Positions 47,026 through 54,653 of a stretch of DNA of 64,000 bases are shown here, piece by piece. The notes below the pieces were generated by a model, which saw only the letters and a list, made by a program, of their open reading frames with translations, was not told the origin of the DNA and did no database searches. Numbering within the stretch: the first letter of the stretch is position 1; each line of letters begins with the position of its first letter. The position numbers and the translations under genes are program-made. This DNA comes from Spinactinospora alkalitolerans. Lineage in GTDB: Bacteria > Actinomycetota > Actinomycetes > Streptosporangiales > Streptosporangiaceae. Location of the stretch: assembly GCF_013408795.1 (NCBI RefSeq), contig NZ_JACCCC010000001.1, forward strand, positions 124,001 to 188,000, read 5' to 3'.

Positions 47026-48066
47026 GTGGTGGGAGGGATCAGAGAACTCGGAGGGAAGGGAGAGCCGGCCATCGCCCGATTCGTCGCCGTCCGCGCTGCG
47101 GCGGCCGTCATGGTCGCCGCAGCGCTCTCGGTGCTGTGCTTCCTGCTGCTGGACCTGGCCCCCGGCGATCCGGCGCGCGCGGTGCTGGAGGCCCGCTCCG
47201 GGGGCCGCCCGGTGGGGGAGGCGTCCGTCGAGGCGCAGCGCGCGGCGATGGGCCTGGACGCCCCGCTGCCGGCCCGCTACGCCGACTGGCTCGGCTCGGC
47301 CGTGCGCGGCGATCTCGGCGCCTCCTACCTCAACGGCCGCCCGGTCGCCGACCAGGTCGCCGACGCCCTGCCGTGGACGCTGCTGCTCACCGGCACGGCG
47401 ACCCTGTTCAGCCTGGCCGGGGCGATCGCGCTCGGCCTGCTCGCCGGCCTGACCCGCAGCGCGCTGCTGCGCCGCGGCATCGACCTCGCCATGTTCGCGC
47501 TCGGCGGCGTCCCCGGGTTCGTGGGCGCGCTGCTGTGCCTGTTCGTGTTCTCGGTCTGGCTGGGCTGGTTCCCCTCGGGCGGGCTGGGCCGCCCCGGCCA
47601 GCCGCTCACCCCCGGCGTCGTGGCCTCCTACGTCACGCTGCCCGGGCTCGCCCTGGCCTTCGGCCACCACTTCGGTGTCTACGTGCGGCTGGTGGAGTCC
47701 GGTGTCGCCCGGGTGCGCGGCTCCGTCCACGTGGCCAACGCCGAGGTGCGCGGCCTGTCGCCCTGGACGGTGCGGTTCAGGCACGTGCTGCGCCCGGGGC
47801 TGGTGCCGTTCGCCGCCCGCTTCGGCGTCGGCACGGCCCAGTTGCTGGCCGGCGCCTACGCCATCGAGCTGGTCTTCGCCTGGCCGGGGATGGGCCGCCT
47901 GGCCCTGGAGGCCGCGCGGACCCAGGACTATCCGGTGCTGGTCGCGGTCGTGCTGGCCACCGGGCTCATCGTCATCGCGGCCAACCTCATCGGCGAGATC
48001 GCCACCGCCCGCCTGGACCCCCGCGTCCGCCTCACCCACCCCATCCCGGAGTCGGCTCATGCCTGA
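47026..48066 (+). CDS. ABC importer permease, NikB/DppB-like
   Basis: About 346 aa from GTG 47026, six helices. The N-terminal part matches FVAVRAAAAVMVAAALSVLC, then FLLLDLAPGDPARAVL; the EAA loop AEVRGLSPWTVRFRHVLRPG is intact. The start is unclear: a very good ribosome site (GGAGGGAAGGGAGAG, 47050-47064) precedes ATC at 47071, exactly where a family start is expected (ATC GCC CGA TTC = I/M-A-R-F), while the nearest canonical in-frame start, the GTG at 47026, has no ribosome site. Permease 1 of the importer. Confidence 0.88.
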   Translation: MVGGIRELGGKGEPAIARFVAVRAAAAVMVAAALSVLCFLLLDLAPGDPARAVLEARSGGRPVGEASVEAQRAAMGLDAPLPARYADWLGSAVRGDLGASYLNGRPVADQVADALPWTLLLTGTATLFSLAGAIALGLLAGLTRSALLRRGIDLAMFALGGVPGFVGALLCLFVFSVWLGWFPSGGLGRPGQPLTPGVVASYVTLPGLALAFGHHFGVYVRLVESGVARVRGSVHVANAEVRGLSPWTVRFRHVLRPGLVPFAARFGVGTAQLLAGAYAIELVFAWPGMGRLALEAARTQDYPVLVAVVLATGLIVIAANLIGEIATARLDPRVRLTHPIPESAHA

Positions 48067-48220
48067 ACGACGGCCGCACCGCACGCCCCGCCCCGTCCGG
48101 GGGCGGACCACCCATATCAAGGAACCGCGTGAAAGCAAGGCTGACATTGTCAAGCCCGCGCGGCAACGCTCATCGGCCGTTCTGTGGACAACTTCGGTGA
48201 GGAGGGCGGGTCATGGCTGA
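48059..48220 (+). CDS. Small basic ORF between the permease genes (doubtful)
   Basis: 53 aa (MPERRPHRTPRPVRGRTTHI then KEPRESKADIVK...). Its ATG overlaps the nikB-like stop by 8 nt and its stop overlaps the nikC-like start by 8 nt; GGAG is 7 nt upstream. The geometry suggests coupling, but its third codon positions are far less GC-rich than in its neighbours, and I recognise no homologue. The 146-bp interval could instead hold a second promoter; it includes TGACA-T-TGTCA at 48142-48152. Confidence 0.3.
   Translation: MPERRPHRTPRPVRGRTTHIKEPRESKADIVKPARQRSSAVLWTTSVRRAGHG
48183..48191 (-). promoter_or_regulatory. DnaA-box-like 9-mer
   Basis: TGTGGACAA, the exact complement of the actinobacterial DnaA box TTGTCCACA, 22 bp before the second permease gene. 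It may be a chance match. Confidence 0.35.
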
Positions 48221-49139
48221 GCGCGGACTCAAGCCCGCGTCCTCCGCGTCCTCCGGCGCGCTCCCCGCCGAGCCGGTGCGGCCGCGGGGGTTGGCGGTGG
48301 TGCGGGTGCCGCTGCGGGGCGGGGGCGGGCGGGCCGCCGTGTGGGGGGCCGTCGGGGTTCTCGTGGTCATGGGGGCCGCGGCCGTGTTCGCGCCGTGGCT
48401 CGCACCGCAGGACCCGATCGCCACCGACACCACGGCCGTCTCGCTGCCGCCGGGCTCGCCGGGGCATCCGCTGGGCACGGACGACCTCGGCCGCGACCTC
48501 TGCGCCAGGATGCTGTTCGGCGCGCGCTCCTCGCTGCTGGTCGGACTGGTCGCCGGCGTGATCACGGTCGTGGCCGGAACGGCGCTGGGCGCGCTGGCCG
48601 CGGCGGGGCCGCGATGGCTGGACGCCGCCGTCACCCGCACCGCCGACGCCCTGCTCGCGCTGCCGCTGATCGTCGTGGCGCTGGCGCTCGCCGCCGTCGC
48701 CGGCGCCTCGCTGACCACCGTCGTACTGGCCATCGTGGTCACGGCGTGGATGCCGGTCGCGCTCATCGCCCGCGCCGAGATCCGGGCGCTGCGGGAGCGC
48801 CCGTTCGTCCGCGCGGCCTACTCGCTGGGCCTCTCCCGCGGTCGGGTGTTCCTCCGGCACCTGGTGCCCAACGCGCTGCCCCCGATCGCCTCGATCGCCG
48901 CGTTCGAGGTGGGCCACGCCATCCTCACCGAGTCGACACTGAGCTTCCTCGGCCTCGGCGTCCCGCCCAACAGGCCCAGTTGGGGCAACCTGCTCACCGA
49001 CGCCCGCTCCCACCTGCTGTCCGGGCAGTGGTACACCGTCGCCCTCCCGGCCGCGGCGATCGTCGTCACGATCATCGCGGTGAACGTGATCGCCACCGGC
49101 CTCGACCGGCACGAGGCCGCCGAAGGGAGGACCTGGTGA
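48213..49139 (+). CDS. ABC importer permease, NikC/DppC-like
   Basis: 308 aa, about five or six helices. N-terminal tail of 40 residues, then a hydrophobic helix and the periplasmic loop PWLAPQDPIATDTTAVSLPP followed by GHPLGTDDLGRD, hallmark of DppC/NikC. EAA loop: AAYSLGLSRGRVFLRHLVPN. ESTLSFLGLGVPPNRPSWGN is conserved near the end. ATG preceded by GAGGAGG. GTGA overlap with the next ATPase gene. Confidence 0.92.
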   Translation: MAERGLKPASSASSGALPAEPVRPRGLAVVRVPLRGGGGRAAVWGAVGVLVVMGAAAVFAPWLAPQDPIATDTTAVSLPPGSPGHPLGTDDLGRDLCARMLFGARSSLLVGLVAGVITVVAGTALGALAAAGPRWLDAAVTRTADALLALPLIVVALALAAVAGASLTTVVLAIVVTAWMPVALIARAEIRALRERPFVRAAYSLGLSRGRVFLRHLVPNALPPIASIAAFEVGHAILTESTLSFLGLGVPPNRPSWGNLLTDARSHLLSGQWYTVALPAAAIVVTIIAVNVIATGLDRHEAAEGRTW

Positions 49140-49936
49140 GCGGACCGCTCCTGGCCGTCAGCGGCCTGACCATCGACATCGGCGACCGGCGGGTCGTCGA
49201 CGGCCTGCGCCTCGACCTGGCCGCCGGCGAGGTCACCGCACTGGTCGGGCGCAGCGGCAGCGGCAAGAGCCTGACCGCCGGAGCCCTCGTCGGGCTGCGT
49301 CCTGAGGGGGCCGCGCTGTCCGGCCGCGCGCTGCTGGACACCGGCGACGGACCGCCCGAGGACCTGCTGGCGCCGCCCCGGCACCGAGGCCGCGCGCCGC
49401 GCGGCGCCCGCGCGGGCTACGTCTTCCAGGAGTCCCAGGCCAGCCTGAATCCGACGGTCACCGTCGGTCGGCACCTGCTGGAGACGCTGCGGGCGCACGG
49501 CGTCCCCCGGGCCCTGCGGCGCGCCACAGGGCTGGCCGAGTTGAGCCGGGCCGGCCTGGAGCAGCCCGAGCGGATCTGGGCCGGCTACCCGTTCGAGCTC
49601 TCCGGCGGGCAGGCGCAGCGGGTCGCGCTCGCGCTGGCCCGCGCGCCGGGACCCCGGCTGCTGATCGCCGACGAGATCACCTCGGCGCTGGACCCGGTGA
49701 CCCAGGCCGAGGTGCTCGACGGGCTCAGGGCCGACGCGGTGGCGCACGGCCGCGCCCTGCTGCTCATCACGCACGACCTCGCTGTCGCGGGCCGCTGGGC
49801 CGACCGGGTGGCGGTGCTCGGCGCCGGCCGGATCGTCGAGAGCGGCCCGGCCGCCGACGTCCTCGGCTCGCCCGCCGACCCCTTCACCGCCGATCTGGTC
49901 CGGGCCAGCGGGGCCACCGCGGGAGGGCGGGTATGA
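49136..49936 (+). CDS. ABC importer ATPase, NikD/DppD-like
   Basis: 266 aa. Walker A GRSGSGKS (about residue 37), Q-loop in YVFQESQASLNPTVTVG, signature LSGGQAQRVALALARA, Walker B LLIADEITSALDP, His switch ITHDLAV. The usual ADEPT is ADEIT here, a conservative change that keeps the catalytic Glu. It lacks the long C-terminal oligopeptide/dipeptide extension, which is common in Nik-type ATPases. GTG at 49136 has GGGAGG 5 nt upstream and overlaps the permease stop. Confidence 0.92.
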   Translation: MSGPLLAVSGLTIDIGDRRVVDGLRLDLAAGEVTALVGRSGSGKSLTAGALVGLRPEGAALSGRALLDTGDGPPEDLLAPPRHRGRAPRGARAGYVFQESQASLNPTVTVGRHLLETLRAHGVPRALRRATGLAELSRAGLEQPERIWAGYPFELSGGQAQRVALALARAPGPRLLIADEITSALDPVTQAEVLDGLRADAVAHGRALLLITHDLAVAGRWADRVAVLGAGRIVESGPAADVLGSPADPFTADLVRASGATAGGRV

Positions 49937-50700
49937 CGGGGCGGGGCGGGGCACCGGCCGCGAACGGGCGGCCGCTGATCTCGTGCCGCGGCGTGGGCCG
50001 CGTCCTCGGCGGGCGGCGCCGGCGCACGGAGGCGCTGCGCGACGTGCACCTCGACATCGCGGCGGGGGAGAGCGTGGCGATCGTGGGGCGCAGCGGGTCG
50101 GGCAAGTCCACGCTCGTCGGCGTGCTCGCGGCCCTGGACCGGCCGCAGACGGGCCGGATCTCGGTGGCCGGATCGGATGTCTGGTCCGTCCCGGAACGGC
50201 GGCGCAGGGCCGTTCGGCGGCGTTTCGGGTGGGTTCCGCAGGACGCGCTGAGCTCGTTCGACCCGCGCTACACCGCGGGGGAGGTGGTCGCGGAGGCTTC
50301 GGCCGGCGGCGGTGCGGCGCGGCGGCCGGCGGAGCTGTTCGAGCGGGTCGGGCTCGACCCGGCGCTGGCCGGACGGCGCCCGGTCACCCTGTCCGGCGGC
50401 GAGCGCCAGCGGGTGGCGATCGCGCGGGCGCTGGCCGTGGACCCCGACGTCCTGCTCGCCGACGAGGCGACCAGCGGCCTGGACGTGCTGGCCCAGGAGC
50501 GCGTCCTCGACGTGCTGGCGGCCGAGGCCGGGCGCCGCGCGCTGGTCCTGGTGACCCACGACCTGCGCGTCGCACGCCGGGTGGCCGACCGCGTGGTGGT
50601 CCTGGACCGGGGGCGGGTGGTGGCCGACGTCGCGGCCGACGCCCTGGAGACCGGCGGCCCCGAACTCGCCCGCCTGCTGAAGGCCGCCCCGGTGCTCTAG
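49933..50700 (+). CDS. ABC importer ATPase, NikE/DppF-like
   Basis: 255 aa. Walker A GRSGSGKST (about residue 53), Q-loop WVPQDALSSFDPRYT, signature LSGGERQRVAIARALA, Walker B VLLADEATSGLD, His switch THDLRV. ATGA overlap with the preceding ATPase. Together the two form the heterodimeric motor. The operon ends at a bidirectional terminator shared with bldC. Confidence 0.92.
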   Translation: MTGRGGAPAANGRPLISCRGVGRVLGGRRRRTEALRDVHLDIAAGESVAIVGRSGSGKSTLVGVLAALDRPQTGRISVAGSDVWSVPERRRRAVRRRFGWVPQDALSSFDPRYTAGEVVAEASAGGGAARRPAELFERVGLDPALAGRRPVTLSGGERQRVAIARALAVDPDVLLADEATSGLDVLAQERVLDVLAAEAGRRALVLVTHDLRVARRVADRVVVLDRGRVVADVAADALETGGPELARLLKAAPVL

Positions 50701-50766
50701 GGCCCGAGCGCCGAAGCGGGCTCCTCGGGGGTCCTTTCCCGGCCGCCCCGGGGCCGGACGTGCCGA

Positions 50767-50796
50767 GGGCGGGTCGCACGCCTTCGCGACCCGCCC
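50767..50796. terminator. Bidirectional terminator between the ABC operon and bldC
   Basis: GGGCGGGTCGC / GCGACCCGCCC, 11-bp perfect stem with an 8-nt loop, between convergent genes. Confidence 0.72.
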
Positions 50797-50854
50797 ACGT
50801 TCATCAGGCGGCTTCCCCCGATCATCCCCCCGGATACGGCGCGGGAGGAGGAGG

Positions 50855-51058
50855 TTACTCGGTCCGCTGGTTGGGGATCCCGGCCAGCAGCGCGCGAACT
50901 TCGGTCTCGCGGTAGCGGCGGTGGCCGCCCAGCGTCCGGATCGAGGTCAGCTTGCCCGCCTTCGCCCAGCGCGTGACGGTCTTGGGGTCCACGCGGAACA
51001 TGGTGGCAACCTCGGCAGGGGTCAACAGGGGCTCCGCCTCAGGCGTGCGAGTTGACAT
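50855..51058 (-). CDS. bldC: Developmental regulator BldC
   Basis: 67 aa, near identical to Streptomyces BldC: LLTPAEVATMFRVDPKTVTR then WAKAGKLTSIRTLGGHRRYR. A small MerR-type winged-helix protein that binds direct repeats cooperatively and times the switch from vegetative growth to sporulation. ATG at 51058 has AGGAGGAG about 12 nt upstream. The downstream context (DUF3073, purM, purF) matches the streptomycete chromosome. Confidence 0.96.
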   Translation of the reverse strand: MSTRTPEAEPLLTPAEVATMFRVDPKTVTRWAKAGKLTSIRTLGGHRRYRETEVRALLAGIPNQRTE

Positions 51059-51715
51059 GTGTACGGCCTCTCCTCCTGGATCTGTGTGGCGATCCTGAGC
51101 CTTATCCTGGCACTTGGCCCGGATGTCCAATATTGCCCTCTAGGTCTATATTGGCATCACCCGAGGTGATTACGCGACCACTTACCGCGACTTTGTTGGA
51201 TGGGAGATCCCAAAGCCGCCCATGAGACGCGTCACGCTGAGTGATTCTAGCGACACGTTTAGTGGCATGTGGCGTATTCGGTCAAAACTTCGTTCTCCGG
51301 CCCTGTTTTTCTCGATCCGGCGGGCCGAAAGTGCTAGGGGATTCGGCCTCAAATCGTGGTGAGCCGGTGGGGCGGACGTGGCCACCGATCCGTCCACCAG
51401 CTTCTTCACGAGCTCGGCCGGCGTGGTCGGTGCGTACGTCAACGGTGATCGACGGCTCTCTCACGCCGCGCCCGTCGACGACGCGGTATGGGTTTTCGGT
51501 TACTCAGAGTGCACTCTGTAACGAGTTAGACACAGTCTACGTCGAGATCTATAGGACGGTATGCCCAATTTCGGCAAAGTTGATGCCAACTGTGCCGCTC
51601 GTCCCTAGGTATCCCACCTCTACCCGTTACGGAATAAGAATCACGTCAGCAAAAACCTGGAAGCCCAGGTCGCCGACGGCGTCCGAGGCGGCCTCCGGAA
51701 CGCTCCACCGCGTCC
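51059..51715. other. AT-rich upstream region of bldC
   Basis: About 650 bp with clearly lower GC than the window. No convincing gene: a minus-strand frame with a TTG start at 51442 (TYAPTTPAELVKKLVDGS) looks protein-like for 20 residues, then degrades. It contains the perfect 14-bp palindrome CAGAGTGCACTCTG at 51505-51518, flanked by GTTACT and TAAC. It should hold the bldC promoter(s). Confidence 0.5.
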
Positions 51716-52654
51716 TCAGTTGGCGTGCTCCAGCGCCTGCACCGCCCGCCAGCGCCGGATCAGCCGCTGGTACATCGCCAGCGTCAGCTCCTCCTGGTCG
51801 GTCTCCAGGCCGGTGATCGCGGCGGCGACCTCCGCGACCGACTGGTCCTCGCGCAGGTCGTCGTCGTCCAGCAGGCGCACCAGGCCGCCGTAGTCGAGTT
51901 CGAGGAGCGCCCGCGGATGGGCGACGCCGGCCAGCCAGTCGTCCAACTGCTCCGTAGCGGCCAGGGCGGTCGCCTCGCCCAGGGCGGCGCGCATCACCGC
52001 CACCGCGCGGGCCAGCCGCCGCCGCGCCTCGGCCACCTCCGTCACGTACAGCATCGTCCGGGTCGGCTCCGGGATCGAGGCCGGGCGCAGCCGGTCGTCC
52101 TGCGCCGGTGAACCGCCGGCCGGGTGGCGGGACCGGGAGTCGGCCTCGTCGCGCACGGCGGTCTGCCCGGTGTCCGTGCCCAGCACCAGGCAGCGCTCAT
52201 CGGCGTCGAACGGCGCGAACCACGGCAGCGGAACGGTCCAGGTGCTGGTCAGGATCTGGGTGCGCAGCCGCTCCCCCTGCTCGCGCCAGCGCTCGAAGGC
52301 GCCTTCGGCGGCCTCGGCGACGGAGTCGGGCACGAACGCCGGGCTCAGGGCTGCGGGCGTCGCCGAGCGGAACTCCCGGAACGCCAGCCACGAGCGCAGC
52401 CGGGTCTGCCACGGGCAGATGAACAGCTCCGAACCCGCCCTGCGCACGTAGGCGTCGCCGCTCTCCGAGCCCGGTGCGACGACCGGAGGCGTGGCCACCA
52501 TGCGCCGCAGGCTCTCCTCGTGCTCGGCCGCCACGGCCCCCACCCTGCGCGGGCGGTGCGGGGAGTCCGCGTAGGCCCGCCAATAGGCCCGCTCCCGGCT
52601 CGAAAAGGCGGTAATGGGCTGGTAGACGCGGAGATAGGCGGTGTAGGGCAGCAC
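51716..52654 (-). CDS. Conserved actinobacterial protein of unknown function
   Basis: About 312 aa. Begins VLPYTAYLRVYQPITAFSSR then ERAYWRAYA, and ends with a helical region (LARAVAVMRAALGEATALAA; EELTLAMYQRLIRRWRAVQA). No membrane segments or signal peptide. A homologue sits next to bldC in streptomycetes as I recall, which suggests conserved synteny rather than function. GTG at 52654 is chosen because the conserved part starts there; no ribosome site is visible, and the frame extends 60 codons upstream through Arg/Ala-rich sequence. Confidence 0.75.
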   Translation of the reverse strand: MLPYTAYLRVYQPITAFSSRERAYWRAYADSPHRPRRVGAVAAEHEESLRRMVATPPVVAPGSESGDAYVRRAGSELFICPWQTRLRSWLAFREFRSATPAALSPAFVPDSVAEAAEGAFERWREQGERLRTQILTSTWTVPLPWFAPFDADERCLVLGTDTGQTAVRDEADSRSRHPAGGSPAQDDRLRPASIPEPTRTMLYVTEVAEARRRLARAVAVMRAALGEATALAATEQLDDWLAGVAHPRALLELDYGGLVRLLDDDDLREDQSVAEVAAAITGLETDQEELTLAMYQRLIRRWRAVQALEHAN

Positions 52655-52879
52655 GAACGCATCGTGGCATATATCGTGGCCGGTGGCACTCACCGACCGA
52701 GCGTCCGGGCGGGCGGCATCGGCCCGCCGGAGGCCTCCTGAACCTGAGGGGCGGTGGGCGCGGACGCGCGAGCGCGCGGCGCCGGCGGCGCCCGTCGGCG
52801 AGGCGGTCGGCGCCGCCCGTGTGCCGGGTGGCACGATCGGTTATGCCCGGGCGGCGTAGGCAGGTTGGTTCCAAACCGG

Positions 52880-52897
52880 GTACGGTTGTATCCGTAC
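52880..52897. promoter_or_regulatory. Palindrome upstream of the DUF3073 gene
   Basis: GTACGG-ttgtat-CCGTAC, perfect 6-bp arms, about 110 bp before the gene. A second element, GGGTTT-ggga-AAACCC at 52967-52982, sits 22 bp before the start codon and could form a leader stem. Confidence 0.4.
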
Positions 52898-53004
52898 GTA
52901 AGCTGGCGCCTGTCGTCAGTGCGGTGACGGCCGTCAGCCCGGCATTGCGGTTTTGCTAGTGATCTGGGGTTTGGGAAAACCCAATCGTTGAGGGGGTCGA
53001 GCCA

Positions 53005-53274
53005 ATGGGGCGCGGCCGAGCCAAGGCCAAGCAGCAGAAGGTCGCCCGGCGGTTGAAGTACAGCGCCGGTGGTACCGACCTTGACCGGCTGCGGGCAGAG
53101 CTGGGTGTCGCTGAGGAAGAAGTGTCGCCGTCGGAGTCCTCGGGCTCCCCGGACGACAACTATGAAGACCCTTACGACGACCTGGTCGACCGTTATGCGG
53201 ACTATGCCGACAAGCCGGTGGGCGGCGACGATTCAACGGGGGAAGAGTCCGAGCGTTCGGACCGCTTTCGCTAG
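53005..53274 (+). CDS. DUF3073 small actinobacterial protein
   Basis: 89 aa. Basic head MGRGRAKAKQQKVARRLKYS, then an acidic, disordered tail (SPDDNYEDPYDDLVDRYADY). A family restricted to actinobacteria, with unknown function, usually next to purM. ATG at 53005 has GAGGGGGT 9-16 nt upstream. Convergent with purM across a strong terminator. Confidence 0.9.
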   Translation: MGRGRAKAKQQKVARRLKYSAGGTDLDRLRAELGVAEEEVSPSESSGSPDDNYEDPYDDLVDRYADYADKPVGGDDSTGEESERSDRFR

Positions 53275-53337
53275 CCCGTTGGACCGGGCCGCCGGCACAG
53301 CGCATGGTCCGTTTAACCGGGTCCGCTGATAGCAGGC

Positions 53338-53389
53338 AGACACAGCCGGTTCGATCCACGCCCGTGGATCGGGCCGGCTCGTCTGTGTC
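53338..53389. terminator. Bidirectional terminator between DUF3073 and purM
   Basis: A 16-pair inner stem AGCCGGTTCGATCCAC / GTGGATCGGGCCGGCT (two G-U pairs) with a GCCC loop, extended by AGACACA / TCTGTGT arms outside. Confidence 0.8.
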
Positions 53390-53477
53390 CGGCGACGGGG
53401 CGGCCGCCTCCCGCCGACCGTCCGACGGGCCCCGGTCCGGCCCCGCGGAGACGGGACCGGACTCCGGCCGCGCGCCG

Positions 53478-54533
53478 CTACGCGTGCTCACCGTCGATCC
53501 GTACCCGTCCGGTGCCCGATGTGACCGATCCCACGGTCCACGCCTCCAGTCCGCGCTCGGCCAGCAGCGCGACCGCCCGCTCGGCGGTGTCGGGCGCGAC
53601 GATCGCGACCATCCCCACGCCCATGTTGAACGTGGCCTCCATGTCCTCGCGCGACACCCCGCCGCGGTCGGCGATGAAGGAGAACACCGGTGCCGGCGTC
53701 CACGTCGAGCGGTCCAGCACGGCGTCGGCGGTGCCGGGGAGCGAGCGGGCCAGGTTCGAGGCGAGTCCGCCGCCGGTGACGTGGGAGAACGCGTGCACCT
53801 CCGCCCCGGCGATGAGGGCCAGGCAGTCCTTGGAGTAGACCCGGGTCGGGGTCAGCAGGACCTCGCCCAGCACGCCGCCGAGTTCGGGGACGTGCGCGTG
53901 CAGGTCCAGGCCGGCCCGGTCGATCACGTGCCGGATCAGTGAGTAGCCGTTGGAGTGCGGGCCGGACGAGGCCATGGCGATGACCGCGTCCCCTTCGCGG
54001 ACCCGGTCCGGGCCGAGGATCGCGTCGGCCTCGACGACGCCGGTGCCGGCGCCCGCGAGGTCGTACTCGTCCGCCGCCATCGCGCCGGGGTGCTCCGCTG
54101 TCTCGCCGCCGATCAGCGCACATCCGGCCTGCTGACAGCCTTCGGCGATGCCGCCGACGATCTCGGCGATCCGCTCCGGCACGACCGAGCCGCACGCGAT
54201 GTAGTCGGTCATGAAGAGCGGTTCGGCGCCGCTGACGACGAGGTCGTCGACGACCATGCCGACGAGGTCGACGCCGATCGTGTCGTGCCGGTCCATCGCC
54301 TGCGCGAGCAGCACCTTGGTGCCCACGCCGTCGGTGGACGTCGCGAGCACCGGCGCGCCGTACTTGGCGACGTCGAGCCGGAACAGTCCGGCGAAGCCGC
54401 TGGCGTCCGTGACGAGCTCGGGCCTGCGGGTGCGCGCCACGTGCTTCTTCATCAGGTCGACCGCGCGCTCCCCCGCGGCGATGTCGACTCCGGCCGCGGC
54501 GTACGCCGGAGTGGTGTTGGCACCCTCTGCCAC
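53478..54533 (-). CDS. purM: Phosphoribosylformylglycinamidine cyclo-ligase
   Basis: ATP-dependent ring closure of FGAM to AIR in purine synthesis. 351 aa. Conserved N-terminal YAAAGVDIAAGERAVDLMK, ATP-binding LATSTDGVGTKV, the glycine-rich HVTGGGLASNLARSLP, and the FNMGVGMVAIV strand near the end. GTG at 54533 has GAGAGG 6 nt upstream. It follows purF with a 120-bp gap containing an 8-bp hairpin. Confidence 0.97.
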   Translation of the reverse strand: MAEGANTTPAYAAAGVDIAAGERAVDLMKKHVARTRRPELVTDASGFAGLFRLDVAKYGAPVLATSTDGVGTKVLLAQAMDRHDTIGVDLVGMVVDDLVVSGAEPLFMTDYIACGSVVPERIAEIVGGIAEGCQQAGCALIGGETAEHPGAMAADEYDLAGAGTGVVEADAILGPDRVREGDAVIAMASSGPHSNGYSLIRHVIDRAGLDLHAHVPELGGVLGEVLLTPTRVYSKDCLALIAGAEVHAFSHVTGGGLASNLARSLPGTADAVLDRSTWTPAPVFSFIADRGGVSREDMEATFNMGVGMVAIVAPDTAERAVALLAERGLEAWTVGSVTSGTGRVRIDGEHA

Positions 54534-54621
54534 GCGAAACCTCTCAGTTGATCGGCTTGCCCCGCTGCTCCTCCCGGACGTCCCTCTCCTCGGTCCGGCC
54601 GTGGACCCAGCGGAGCCCTTG

Positions 54622-54640
54622 CCCCGGGCGAGGCCCGGGG
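54622..54640 (-). terminator. Hairpin between purF and purM
   Basis: CCCCGGGC-gag-GCCCGGGG, a short but GC-pure stem inside the operon; possible attenuation or mRNA processing point. Confidence 0.4.
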
Positions 54641-54653
54641 GACGGATGAGGAA

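Noticed and set aside
47128-48200. Alternative Arg/Gly-rich frames within the permease genes
   Set aside because: No hydrophobic pattern; the permease frames have the expected helices and EAA loops.
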